Under the pieces are notes generated by a model. It did not search any database, had not been told where the DNA came from, and saw only the letters and a program-made list of their open reading frames with translations. DNA of 64,000 nucleotides from Piscibacillus halophilus (GTDB lineage Bacteria > Bacillota > Bacilli > Bacillales > Alkalibacillaceae): contig NZ_FOES01000007.1 in NCBI RefSeq assembly GCF_900110685.1, forward strand, positions 1 to 64,000, written 5' to 3'. The stretch's first letter is position 1. Each line of letters starts with the position of its first letter. A program made the translations under genes and the position numbers. Positions 7,821 to 15,788 of the stretch are shown here, one piece after another.

Positions 7821-8335
7821 TATTTTATATTTAATACATAAGCTTTAACGATAATACCATCATTTGCAGGCTCAAAATCATGTTCAGGAATGCGTTCGAA
7901 CCCCAATCTTTCGTAAAGCTTGATTGCACCTTTCATAAATGATCCTGTATGAAGTCCTAATTGGCCAAAACCTCTTTCCTTTGTACGTTTAATGCATTCA
8001 TTCACAAGTTTATAAGCAATTCCTTGTCCTCGTGCCTCAGGACTAACGGCCAACATGCGTAATTCCGGGTAATCAAGTGCATCTGTCCATTCCCCGTAAG
8101 CCATTGATTTAGCCGGGAACAGTACAACACTTCCAAGTACCTCACCGTCTTTTGACTCAGCAACCATGATGTCTACACCAGGTTCGAGGTCAGCTTCAGA
8201 TGATAGCGTTCCGCTTAAAACTTCCCAGTGAGAGTCGTTGAGTACTTTTGAGTATTCTTGATATGCTTTTAATCTATGTTTGCGAATAATAGGAATTTCA
8301 CTAGGATTAGCATCTCTTAAATTTATGTCTACCAT
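7820..8335 (-). CDS. GNAT acetyltransferase
   Basis: RGQGIAYKLV is the acetyl-CoA loop, and the strand LRMLAVSPEA before it and LYERLGFERIPEHDF after it complete a GNAT domain. The frame opens at GTG 8344, but AGGAG lies 8 bases before ATG 8335 (MVDINLRDAN), so I start there. The 171-residue protein is cytosolic. The substrate is not known; such genes in Bacillaceae often modify small amines. Confidence 0.85.
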   Translation of the reverse strand: MVDINLRDANPSEIPIIRKHRLKAYQEYSKVLNDSHWEVLSGTLSSEADLEPGVDIMVAESKDGEVLGSVVLFPAKSMAYGEWTDALDYPELRMLAVSPEARGQGIAYKLVNECIKRTKERGFGQLGLHTGSFMKGAIKLYERLGFERIPEHDFEPANDGIIVKAYVLNIK

Positions 8336-8616
8336 TACACTCACTCCTTAGCTATGCAAAATCATTTATAAAACAGGTGGTTTTAATTATATCTTATGAG
8401 TATTTTGTATCAAAAATTTTATTGAAATCTGTTAATGATTGAAACTATATCTATCATTTTCCCGTCTATATAAATAGTAATATTTGTCGAAGAATGGTCT
8501 TTCTTTACTAGGGACCTTAGTTGGTTTTTGGGTTTAATTGTCAAAAAATGTAGACTTGTACAAAAACTTTCAATTAAAATAGGGGTTAGTAACAACACGA
8601 GTTTGGAGGTGGTTCA

Positions 8617-9477
8617 GTGAGATATATTTGGGTGCTGTTAGTAGCGTTGTTGATTGTTGGATGTCAAGATAATGCTGAAGTAGATGATCCTCAAGTAGAG
8701 GAGCCTACTACATCGGTTGATGAAGACAAAGAAGAGGAAGAAGCTGAACCTGCCCCAGTAGAAGAGCAGCAAGAAACTGAACCTGAACAAGTTAATGAAG
8801 AAGTAAAGACGGCTACTGAATTTGAAAGTGAACCAGTTAATAATCAAGTCATTAACGTGACAGAAGCACGAGTAATAGCTGAAGAGAATTTGGCAAAATC
8901 TATAGAACTCATGCAAGATATACAGATTGAACACAGCGATTGGTTTGGAGTTGAGGAAGAATCTGATGCTTATGTAGAGGGTGTCAAAGAAACTAAATCA
9001 GCTTTAAGTAATACGATTTCAGAAGCAGCAGTTGATGAATGGGCGGCCACTTATTTTGAAGAATTTTTTATGTACAATCATTTATATAAAGTTCTTCACC
9101 CTAGTCAATTAAATACTCACTTTGAACTAAAAGAATTTACAGAAGATAAATTTACATTAAGTTTTATCCAGTTAGGTGATGAAGCTTTTATGGGAACTCA
9201 ACACTATGATTTAACCTATGTTAAAGAGGGAGATCAATGGAAGTTTAATGGATATGATTCAGGACAGGTGAATCGAGATTTGAACTTATCCGAGGAAGAT
9301 TTAATGCATGCTTTCTTAAATTATGAAACACTCGAGCGCTTAAAGGGAGAGCTAGTAGACGAGCAGCAACATGATGGTGACAAGTATTTAATCATGGAGT
9401 ATGGTGACATGTTAAAAGCGATTAACTCTCGTACTGGTGTCATAGATCCATTTTTTCTAGATGATACAGAGTCTTAA
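8617..9477 (+). CDS. Acidic lipoprotein of unknown function
   Basis: The start is GTG 8617 behind GGAGGTG. The lipobox LIVGC places the lipidated cysteine at 16, so the protein is anchored outside the membrane. Residues 17-75 form an acidic, low-complexity stalk rich in E, D, P and Q. The rest (80-286) looks globular, with aromatic-rich beta segments such as HYDLTYVKEGDQWKFNGYD, a pattern seen in NTF2-like or ligand-binding lipoproteins. No family is assigned. The strongly acidic stalk fits a salt-tolerant host. Confidence 0.7.
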   Translation: MRYIWVLLVALLIVGCQDNAEVDDPQVEEPTTSVDEDKEEEEAEPAPVEEQQETEPEQVNEEVKTATEFESEPVNNQVINVTEARVIAEENLAKSIELMQDIQIEHSDWFGVEEESDAYVEGVKETKSALSNTISEAAVDEWAATYFEEFFMYNHLYKVLHPSQLNTHFELKEFTEDKFTLSFIQLGDEAFMGTQHYDLTYVKEGDQWKFNGYDSGQVNRDLNLSEEDLMHAFLNYETLERLKGELVDEQQHDGDKYLIMEYGDMLKAINSRTGVIDPFFLDDTES

Positions 9478-9504
9478 AACGTCCTTTTAAGGGCGTTTTT
9501 TATT
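9476..9504 (+). terminator. Terminator of the lipoprotein gene
   Basis: AAAACGTCC (9476-9484) pairs with GGGCGTTTT (9491-9499), with one G-T pair and a TTTTAA loop, and a T-run follows. Confidence 0.75.
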
Positions 9505-9529
9505 TTATTAATCCGTTTGGAGGGGTAAT

Positions 9530-9979
9530 GTGTCAAAGGAGAAGACGATTGATGACAAACAAAAATTTCAAGAAATCATTTCATTCATATTAGTCGGTAT
9601 TGGGGTGCTCGGACTCTCCTATATGTTTGTGTTTAGAATGTCTTTTATGCCGTATGGGTATGAATTAGTTTCAGCTGAAGAATCTCAAGCAACGGTAGTG
9701 TCATACGATTATCTAGCACGGGAACAAGACAGGATGACGAAAGAAGAGGATCATGTAGATTTCGGGGAGTTCGTTACAAATGCAATCGAACGTTTAAAAG
9801 TTTCTTACTTAATATTATATACAGGAGTCCTTATGTCGACGATTATCTTCGTCTATGAATTTAAACGAAAGGAAAAAGCTTTCTTGAAGTCGATTTTAAA
9901 TAGTGGTATTTTAGTGAGCTTTTTACCATTGCTTTCGATTTATAATTCTATTGATAGAATCGAATGGTTAATGTCTTAA
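9530..9979 (+). CDS. Membrane protein, about three helices
   Basis: The start is GTG 9530 behind GGAGGGG. The 149-residue product has hydrophobic segments at about 18-38, 88-108 and 123-140, with an acidic segment (EEDHVDFGEF) outside or between them. No recognised domain is seen. It starts 26 bp after the terminator of the lipoprotein gene and is probably an independent gene. Confidence 0.6.
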   Translation: MSKEKTIDDKQKFQEIISFILVGIGVLGLSYMFVFRMSFMPYGYELVSAEESQATVVSYDYLAREQDRMTKEEDHVDFGEFVTNAIERLKVSYLILYTGVLMSTIIFVYEFKRKEKAFLKSILNSGILVSFLPLLSIYNSIDRIEWLMS

Positions 9980-10011
9980 GAACGATGTTGGTATCATAAA
10001 AATCAATCACA

Positions 10012-10086
10012 CACCTAACCGATTTGGCATGAAATAGTATGAAGAGTTTTTCATGAAAGGTGGTTAGGTGGTTTAAGTCATCCACC
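10012..10086 (+). promoter_or_regulatory. Structured 5' leader of the SIMPL gene
   Basis: CACCTAACC (10012-10020) pairs with GGTTAGGTG (10062-10070), enclosing a second stem CATGAAA (10029-10035)/TTTCATG (10049-10055). The 3' arm overlaps GGTGG (10067-10071), which can instead pair with CCACC (10082-10086) just before the start codon. Two exclusive folds are therefore possible. The only purine-rich ribosome-like site is in this switch region, 23 bases upstream of ATG 10095. Regulation by folding is inferred. Confidence 0.45.
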
Positions 10087-10094
10087 GAAATAAT

Positions 10095-10736
10095 ATGACA
10101 GAAATTGAACGACATGATGAACGCGTTATGACTGTTTTTGGTGAAGGCATTGTGACAACTGAGCCTAATGAGGCAGTAGTGGCCCTGGGTGTGATCACAC
10201 AAGACCCGGATTTATCAATGGCCCAGGGTCAAAACGCCGAATTGGTGAATAATGTGATTCAGGTTTTAATGAGTGAAGGTATACCACGTGAAGAGATACA
10301 AACCATCGATTATTCTATTCAACCGCAGTATGTTAATGTAGATGGCGTTCAACAATTTCGCGGTTATCAAGTCACCCACATTTTACGTGTGACAGTTGCA
10401 GAAATAGCTAGAGTGGGTCAGGTAATTGATGGAGCCGTTGATGCAGGCGCCAACCGAGTGTTGGATATCCAATTTTCAGTAAGTCATCCAGAAGTTTTTT
10501 ACCAAATAGCTTTAACACGGGCCTTAGAAGATGCCGTCGCAAAAGCTGAAACATTAGCTGATTCAATGAATACAGAGCTTGACCCTATCCCAATTAAAGT
10601 GACCGAGTTATCTGTGGATCGGCCAGGTATTTATCAGACTTTTGCACTAACTCAATCGGCAGGAGAAACCCCGATTGAACCCGGGCAAATGGATATAAAG
10701 GTTAGAGTTGAAGCAAAATTTCATTACTTAGAATAG
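10095..10736 (+). CDS. SIMPL (DUF541) domain protein
   Basis: The 213-residue protein is almost entirely one SIMPL domain: VFGEGIVTTEPNEAVVALGV at the start, the DYSIQPQYV...GYQVTHILRVTV core and the closing IKVRVEAKFHYLE. In other bacteria, members such as YggE or BP26 form ring-like oligomers and are linked to oxidative stress tolerance. Most have a signal peptide; none is seen here, so this one looks cytosolic. ATG 10095 is the only start before an upstream stop (10074) and lacks a close ribosome site. Confidence 0.8.
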   Translation: MTEIERHDERVMTVFGEGIVTTEPNEAVVALGVITQDPDLSMAQGQNAELVNNVIQVLMSEGIPREEIQTIDYSIQPQYVNVDGVQQFRGYQVTHILRVTVAEIARVGQVIDGAVDAGANRVLDIQFSVSHPEVFYQIALTRALEDAVAKAETLADSMNTELDPIPIKVTELSVDRPGIYQTFALTQSAGETPIEPGQMDIKVRVEAKFHYLE

Positions 10737-10766
10737 ACTCATCAACTCTGTTGGTGAGTTTTTTCT
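10737..10766 (+). terminator. Terminator of the SIMPL gene
   Basis: ACTCATCAA (10737-10745) pairs with TTGGTGAGT (10751-10759), with one T-G pair, followed by six T. Confidence 0.75.
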
Positions 10767-10788
10767 TAAACGTTACGATGCGCGATTA

Positions 10789-11388
10789 TTAAGCTAATTC
10801 TTCATTTGGTTTATATACTTTTTCTTCCATGGTTTCAAGCCAATAGTTGACAAGAGTTAATCCATCTATGAGTTCAATATCAAGCTCCCTAGCGTAATCC
10901 CGAGCAGTATCGGTAAAGTTGCTGGTCGTAATAACATAACCACCTTTTGCACCGTTTTTAATCATATTGGAGTGTAAAACTGCGACAGGCCCTGCTCCAA
11001 CGTTTTCTTTATGGACATTTACTTGTCCTAAGTAAAGCTCTCCTTCTAGATAATGTTCAAAATCGATGCCGAAATCATCACTTTCGATTGTAGTATAAAT
11101 GTTTCCGCCGAGTTGTTTTTTAATAATCCGAGCGACAAAATCTTCAAATTCAAGTGGTGTTTGTTTTAAGAAAATGTCAGATCCACCTTCAAATTCGATT
11201 TCATCGACTTCATTACGCTTCCTCGGATAATTAAAACGATAAGCCAGGCCCATGACAAGGGTTTTTTTTAATTCATCGCTTTGTTCAATTTTCCTTGCTG
11301 TTATAGATTCCTTTTCTCGCTGTTCTTTACGTAAAAACCACATCAGTACTCCGATTAATACTAGTTGTAATAAGATTAATGTAACCAT
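10789..11388 (-). CDS. Membrane-anchored Mrr-like restriction-endonuclease-fold protein
   Basis: The N-terminal helix (3-19) anchors the protein; residues 20-65 are charged. From about 75 the Mrr_cat pattern appears: LEFEDFVARIIKKQLG, GIDF with Asp109, a GQVNVHK strand at 121-127, and GGYVITTSNFTDTARDYA (149-166), ending in IELIDG. Mrr-like domains cleave DNA using D...QxK. Here the QxK position reads Q122-V-N124, so the usual lysine is replaced by asparagine with Lys127 nearby. It may be inactive or use a shifted lysine. It is monocistronic. Confidence 0.7.
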   Translation of the reverse strand: MVTLILLQLVLIGVLMWFLRKEQREKESITARKIEQSDELKKTLVMGLAYRFNYPRKRNEVDEIEFEGGSDIFLKQTPLEFEDFVARIIKKQLGGNIYTTIESDDFGIDFEHYLEGELYLGQVNVHKENVGAGPVAVLHSNMIKNGAKGGYVITTSNFTDTARDYARELDIELIDGLTLVNYWLETMEEKVYKPNEELA

Positions 11389-11534
11389 TTCATCACCTCA
11401 GTAACAATCTTGTCAGAAAGATATAAGAATATACTTTTAAAATATGTGACATACTGTAAAATAAGGGTATATATTGATTGTTAGAAAATTCAATCTATCA
11501 GGTGCTATATTGGTTAACTAAAGGGTGTGCTTAA

Positions 11535-13355
11535 ATGAAGCAGGCTAAATGGCTTGTGATACCGGCAATTATGTTGTTGTTTGGTTGGTTTTGGTCTGTC
11601 GTGAGTGAAGAAGAGGACCATGGATATGGAGGACAATTCAATCTAGTTAACGCCTCATTGTCTAGTGAAGTGATTCCTTTAAACGGTCAGTGGTTATTTT
11701 ATCCTAATCAGTTGATTGAACCACAAGAAACAGTTTTCGGTGGCTATGATGTGCGTTTAGTGGATGTGCCACATTCATTTACAGAGAGTGAATTTGGGAC
11801 TTATCAAACAGATATTAATTTAGCTCCAGAAGCTGTTGGCGAGCTGTTATCTTTATACATACCGAATTTAGGATCCGCTTATAAAGTTTGGGTGAACGAT
11901 GACTTATTAATTGAAGAGAGGCAAGTGGGAGCAAGTCGTGAAACAACTGTCCCGGCTAAAAAAGCACAAGTTTTGGATTTTAGATCAGATGAGCGTATGG
12001 TAACGATCACGATTCAGGTTGCAAATCATTACTTGAGAAAAGGTGGTTTATGGACTGACGTTTTAATCGCGGATAACGATACGATGGCAAGATCTTATAA
12101 TATGGATCGGGTCTTAACGTCAATTATTTGTGGAAGTTTAATGGTTCTATTTTTATACTACCTGTTTTCCTTCCTAGTACAGGGCCGCGACCGTTATCAT
12201 TTATATTTTTCAGGACTAGTGTTTTTGGTGATATTACGGCTTATTCTTGAAGGTGACAAATTATTATTTACATTTATCCCTAATTTCTCATGGGAATGGT
12301 CGATGAAGTTAGAATATCTTACGTTTATATGGCTGTTACCTCTCTTTGCGTATGTCATTTCGTTAAAGTACAACCAACAAGCGAACTTAAAGTTTACAAA
12401 ACTATATTCCATAACGGTACTTTTAGGATCTGCTGTGATTTTATTAACTCCTAGTTACGTGTATACCCAGTATTTAGTATTGTTTCAAGCAACACTTGTT
12501 CTAGGTTTTGCATACGTTTTGAGGGTGATTTTAAAGGCTCGTAAGGAAGATGAACCATATTCATTTATTAATTTGGTTGGACTACTAGTGTTACTCATGG
12601 CTGGACTTAATGATGTCCTTTACTATAACGATTGGATAAGAACTGAGTCGATTTTATCTATAGGGTTTCTGGTGTTCTTGTTGATTCAAATAGTCATTTT
12701 AGTCATTCAACATGCGAATACCATTGAGCAGTATCGCACTTCATCTACTGAGCTCAAAGCCTTAAATGCTGAACTAGAAGAGAAGGTGAACGCACGAACT
12801 CAAGAATTAGAAAAATCGCAACAAGATTTACTTGAGAAAAATCGTTTCTTGCATAAAATATCTTATTTAGATGAGTTAACGCATATCCCGAATAGACGGT
12901 CATTTGCTAATGTATTAAAAAGTGATTTATCAGAAGCCCAAGAAAAAGGTGAATCCATAGCGTTACTGCTAATTGACCTTGATCTATTTAAAAAGATTAA
13001 CGACCAATACGGCCATCAAATGGGGGATGCTTGTTTAAAAATCTTTGCTGAGTTATTAAACCAACATTTTTCAAAATTAGAAGGGTTTGTGGCTCGCTAT
13101 GGTGGAGAAGAGTTTGTTGTTATTTGTCGAGGGCAACGATTAGAGAGGTTAGTGGAATCGTCTAATGAGTTGAGGGAAAAGGTACTTAAACTTAAAGTTC
13201 CTGGAGTTTCTCAAGGAGAGCTAACCGTGAGTGTTGGGATCAGCTATGCGGAGAAAGCGGACATCACGAGTGATGTGCTATTTGAACAGGCAGATGCGGC
13301 ACTGTATAAGGCAAAAGATCAAGGTCGTAATCAGGTTATTGTATTTGATAAATAA
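11535..13355 (+). CDS. Membrane diguanylate cyclase with 7TM-DISM sensor
   Basis: Order of parts in 606 residues: an N-terminal membrane helix (5-22), an extracellular beta domain (about 35-185) of the 7TMR-DISM type, seven membrane helices (about 190-390), a coiled coil (395-435) and a GGDEF domain (about 440-606). The active-site motif is RYGGEEF, with GGEEF at 523-527, which makes cyclic di-GMP from two GTP. The inhibitory RxxD site before the motif is absent (SKLEG instead), so product feedback is unlikely. The external ligand is unknown. Confidence 0.85.
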   Translation: MKQAKWLVIPAIMLLFGWFWSVVSEEEDHGYGGQFNLVNASLSSEVIPLNGQWLFYPNQLIEPQETVFGGYDVRLVDVPHSFTESEFGTYQTDINLAPEAVGELLSLYIPNLGSAYKVWVNDDLLIEERQVGASRETTVPAKKAQVLDFRSDERMVTITIQVANHYLRKGGLWTDVLIADNDTMARSYNMDRVLTSIICGSLMVLFLYYLFSFLVQGRDRYHLYFSGLVFLVILRLILEGDKLLFTFIPNFSWEWSMKLEYLTFIWLLPLFAYVISLKYNQQANLKFTKLYSITVLLGSAVILLTPSYVYTQYLVLFQATLVLGFAYVLRVILKARKEDEPYSFINLVGLLVLLMAGLNDVLYYNDWIRTESILSIGFLVFLLIQIVILVIQHANTIEQYRTSSTELKALNAELEEKVNARTQELEKSQQDLLEKNRFLHKISYLDELTHIPNRRSFANVLKSDLSEAQEKGESIALLLIDLDLFKKINDQYGHQMGDACLKIFAELLNQHFSKLEGFVARYGGEEFVVICRGQRLERLVESSNELREKVLKLKVPGVSQGELTVSVGISYAEKADITSDVLFEQADAALYKAKDQGRNQVIVFDK

Positions 13356-13382
13356 AGCTCGGTCGCTAACCGAGCTTATTTT
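13355..13382 (+). terminator. Terminator of the cyclase gene
   Basis: AAGCTCGGT (13355-13363) pairs with ACCGAGCTT (13369-13377) over a 5-base loop, followed by ATTTTAT. Confidence 0.7.
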
Positions 13383-13385
13383 ATG

Positions 13386-13472
13386 TCTAAGACGTCGCGA
13401 TGTCGACTGAATGTTCATCTTCTAGTGCATCAGGAATTTCTTGGTTCATGTTGCGAACACGTGGGTGGAAGT
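13386..13472 (-). pseudogene. Possible remnant of a gene 3' end
   Basis: On the minus strand a frame opened by an upstream stop reads YFHPRVRNMNQEIPDALEDE and on to a stop (TAG at about 13386). The composition looks like the cytoplasmic C-terminal tail of a membrane protein, but the rest of the gene is missing and there is no ribosome site. I cannot name a parent gene. It may be chance. Confidence 0.2.
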
Positions 13473-13530
13473 ATATTTAAAAATTTGCTAGATAACCATG
13501 CAGCGGCTGAATGAAAGGTTGATTTCTCAT

Positions 13531-13562
13531 AAAAAAGCCTCGCACCAATGGTGGTGGAGGCT
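13531..13562 (-). terminator. Terminator of the small membrane gene
   Basis: On the minus strand AGCCTC/GAGGCT (13536-13541 and 13557-13562), with an inner CACC/GGTG pair, is followed by six T. Confidence 0.7.
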
Positions 13563-13567
13563 AGTGC

Positions 13568-13768
13568 CTATTTCGTGGCGTTTTTTATATTTCTAAAAGC
13601 ATTCCAAATTAGAATGGCTCCAAAAACAACTGAAGCGACAAGTCCAACAACGTAAAGCAAGGTGTCCAGAAAGTTAGCCAGTCCTTCTAATAAATCTGTA
13701 CGAACGGGAATAAACATAAATCCAAACGCAGCAACAAACCCATAAATTAATCGCTGATTCATATTCAT
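13568..13768 (-). CDS. Small two-helix membrane protein
   Basis: This 66-residue protein has helices at about 8-22 and 36-56 and a basic end (RNIKNATK). It starts at ATG 13768 behind AAGGAGA and is followed by a good terminator, so it is probably a real single gene. The family is not recognised. Confidence 0.6.
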   Translation of the reverse strand: MNMNQRLIYGFVAAFGFMFIPVRTDLLEGLANFLDTLLYVVGLVASVVFGAILIWNAFRNIKNATK

Positions 13769-13882
13769 AAGATGTCTTGTCTCCTTTCATAAGTTGTCCT
13801 ATTACCAAACTATTCGGCGGGCAGACAAAGTATGACAGGTACAACGTTGTGGCATTGTTTTGAACCTTACAAATAAAGATTA

Positions 13883-15439
13883 TTAACTATCCAACTCCTT
13901 TTTCTTTTGTAAAAGTCGTTCGAATTCTGCTTCCAATTCCTCATTAGGGTCTAGGCTCATACGGCTCAAAATTTCTGTAATTTGAGTTTCGACTAATAAA
14001 AGCTCCTCATCAGAATTTGCTTGTTCCTGTGATTCCCAGAACTCTATTTCGGGTCCATCATGGATATACAGTTTTCGGTCGTGGATGATGATGAGCTTTT
14101 CTGCGACATGTTCGACAAAACGGCGGTCGTGCGAGACGAAAAGCAAAGTTCCAGGGTATTCTTGAAGCAATTTTTCTAATGCTTCTAAGGCTTCAATGTC
14201 TAGAAAGTTAGTTGGTTCATCAAGGATGAGAGTGTTGACATCACTGACAAAGATTTTGGCTAATGCGACTTTGACACGCTCCCCGCCACTTAAGACATTC
14301 ACTTCTTTGTAGACGGAATCTCCTCTAAAACCTAATCTTGCTAAGACCGTACGGATCAGGGTTTCATCTTGGGAAGATGTTGCCTGAACGTTTTCTAAGA
14401 TGGTCTTTTTAACATTTAATTGCTCAAGTTGTTGGCTAAAATAACCTACCTTAAGTTGAGGTGACCTCTGAACTTTTTCATCGTTCAATAATTTATGAAT
14501 AAGTGTCGTTTTACCGCTTCCGTTGGGGCCAATTATCCCAATCTTTTCGCCATTTTCTATGGTAAAACTAGCTGGAGAACTCCATAACGTTTTATCCCCT
14601 ATCTGTCCATCAAGTTCATGACAACGAATTAAGGGTTTATTAGCCGCTGGAATAGCCGCAGCTAGCTTCATTTGAATAGGAGGTAATTCCTTAATTTTTT
14701 CTACTTTTTCAAGTTGGTCAATCCTTGTTTGAATGGCTTTTGCGCCTTGATTAAGCTTTTTTTGTTTTTTAGCAAAATAAGGCTTTGCACCAGTAATTTT
14801 AGCTTCAGATTTCGAAACATTCTTCGGTTTTTTGGTTGCTCGTTTTGCTTTTTGTTCTTTCATTCGTAAAGCGTCTTCGAGTTGTTTTTTCTTTTCCACG
14901 TACTTCTCATACTCTTTTTCATGATGTTGGATTCTTTGATGCTTTTGATGCTCATACTCTGAGTAATTACCCTTGTATTCTATAATTTTTTCCTCATCCA
15001 TTTCCCAAATGGTGGTACAAAGTTGATCGAGAAATTCACGGTCATGCGAGACAATCACAAAGGTATGATGAGCTTTCTTTAGTTCTTCTTCTAGCTTTTC
15101 GATATTTGGTTGATCGAGATGAGTGGTTGGCTCATCAAGTAATAGTAAATCTTTGTCTTCTGAAAAAATTCGGCGAATCCATTCCTGGGTAATCTCACCT
15201 CCACTTAAGTAACCTTTCTTCGGTTTGAGTTGTGGTAGGTAAGCTGTTGTTCCATATTTTGTAATCTTGCCTTCGGTTGGCTCAAGTTCATCGGCAATGA
15301 TTTTAAGCAAAGTGGATTTACCAGATCCATTTCTTCCAATCAACCCGATCCGATCGCCTGCGTGAATGGAAAGATCTTTTATGCGAAACAATGTTTTATT
15401 CGCAAGCTCATATGTTAAGTCATTGATTTGGCAAAGCAT
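13883..15439 (-). CDS. ABC-F ribosomal protection protein (VmlR/Msr/Vga-like)
   Basis: Two ABC ATPase domains lie in one 518-residue chain without membrane helices: Walker A GRNGSGKST (35-43) with a compact first domain and LSGGE (78-82), a basic coiled linker (about 165-250), a second Walker A GPNGSGKTT, LSGGERVKVALAK, and a charged C-terminal extension. This is the antibiotic-resistance ABC-F layout (VmlR, Msr, Vga), which dislodges drugs from the ribosome. The short region between the first Walker A and LSGG is as in B. subtilis VmlR. A 215-base leader with an attenuator precedes it. Which drugs it counters cannot be read from sequence. Confidence 0.85.
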   Translation of the reverse strand: MLCQINDLTYELANKTLFRIKDLSIHAGDRIGLIGRNGSGKSTLLKIIADELEPTEGKITKYGTTAYLPQLKPKKGYLSGGEITQEWIRRIFSEDKDLLLLDEPTTHLDQPNIEKLEEELKKAHHTFVIVSHDREFLDQLCTTIWEMDEEKIIEYKGNYSEYEHQKHQRIQHHEKEYEKYVEKKKQLEDALRMKEQKAKRATKKPKNVSKSEAKITGAKPYFAKKQKKLNQGAKAIQTRIDQLEKVEKIKELPPIQMKLAAAIPAANKPLIRCHELDGQIGDKTLWSSPASFTIENGEKIGIIGPNGSGKTTLIHKLLNDEKVQRSPQLKVGYFSQQLEQLNVKKTILENVQATSSQDETLIRTVLARLGFRGDSVYKEVNVLSGGERVKVALAKIFVSDVNTLILDEPTNFLDIEALEALEKLLQEYPGTLLFVSHDRRFVEHVAEKLIIIHDRKLYIHDGPEIEFWESQEQANSDEELLLVETQITEILSRMSLDPNEELEAEFERLLQKKKELDS

Positions 15440-15446
15440 GTAATCA

Positions 15447-15531
15447 CTCCTATCAGGTTGGATAGGAATAAAAAACTCCTATCCCTTTTTTTGGATAAAG
15501 GATAGGAGGGCAGAAAATAACACTCCTATCC
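15447..15531 (-). promoter_or_regulatory. Attenuator with competing hairpins ahead of the ABC-F gene
   Basis: Reading the minus strand: arm A GGATAGGAG (15531-15523), arm B CTCCTATCC (15508-15500), arm C GGATAGGAG (15484-15476) followed by six T (15475-15470), arm D CCTATCC (15466-15460), and the ribosome site GATAGGAG (15454-15447). B with C is an intrinsic terminator. A with B prevents it. D can pair either with C or with the ribosome site. Both transcription and translation could thus be switched by which arm is free. Confidence 0.8.
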
Positions 15532-15594
15532 TACACGAAGATGAAAACATAACAAAATGGCCCTTCGAACAAGGGACGTCATCATTGTTTTCAT
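15526..15594 (-). CDS. Putative 22-residue leader peptide of the ABC-F gene
   Basis: An ORF starting at ATG 15594 (MKTMMTSLVRRAILL...) ends at TAG 15528-15526, inside arm A of the attenuator. Ribosomes that finish it would cover arm A and let the terminator form; ribosomes stalled by an antibiotic would leave A free to act as antiterminator. The ribosome site is weak, and the start codon lies in a hairpin (GATGAAAACA paired with TGTTTTCATC). A shorter upstream frame from GTG (MNCRPMK) is an alternative leader. The role is inferred from the layout known for ABC-F genes. Confidence 0.5.
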   Translation of the reverse strand: MKTMMTSLVRRAILLCFHLRVG

Positions 15595-15660
15595 CTGACG
15601 AATAGAATAAGAGTTTACTTCATTGGCCTACAGTTCACTTCTTTCGTTTTAATTTACTTT

Positions 15661-15689
15661 ATTATAAAAAAATTGATCGACTGTTACAA
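15661..15689 (-). promoter_or_regulatory. SigmaA-type promoter of the ABC-F leader
   Basis: On the minus strand TTGTAA (15689-15684), a 17-base spacer and TATAAT (15666-15661) form a near-consensus promoter. Transcription would begin near 15654, giving a leader of about 215 bases before the ABC-F start codon. Confidence 0.75.
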
Positions 15690-15788
15690 CCTTAACGTGC
15701 AATTTCCAACTTAAGATGGAAGGGAAATCGGAAGAAAGACCGAATAGGTTAAATGATGAATGTTTTAGCGAGGAAGAAGGGATAACTT

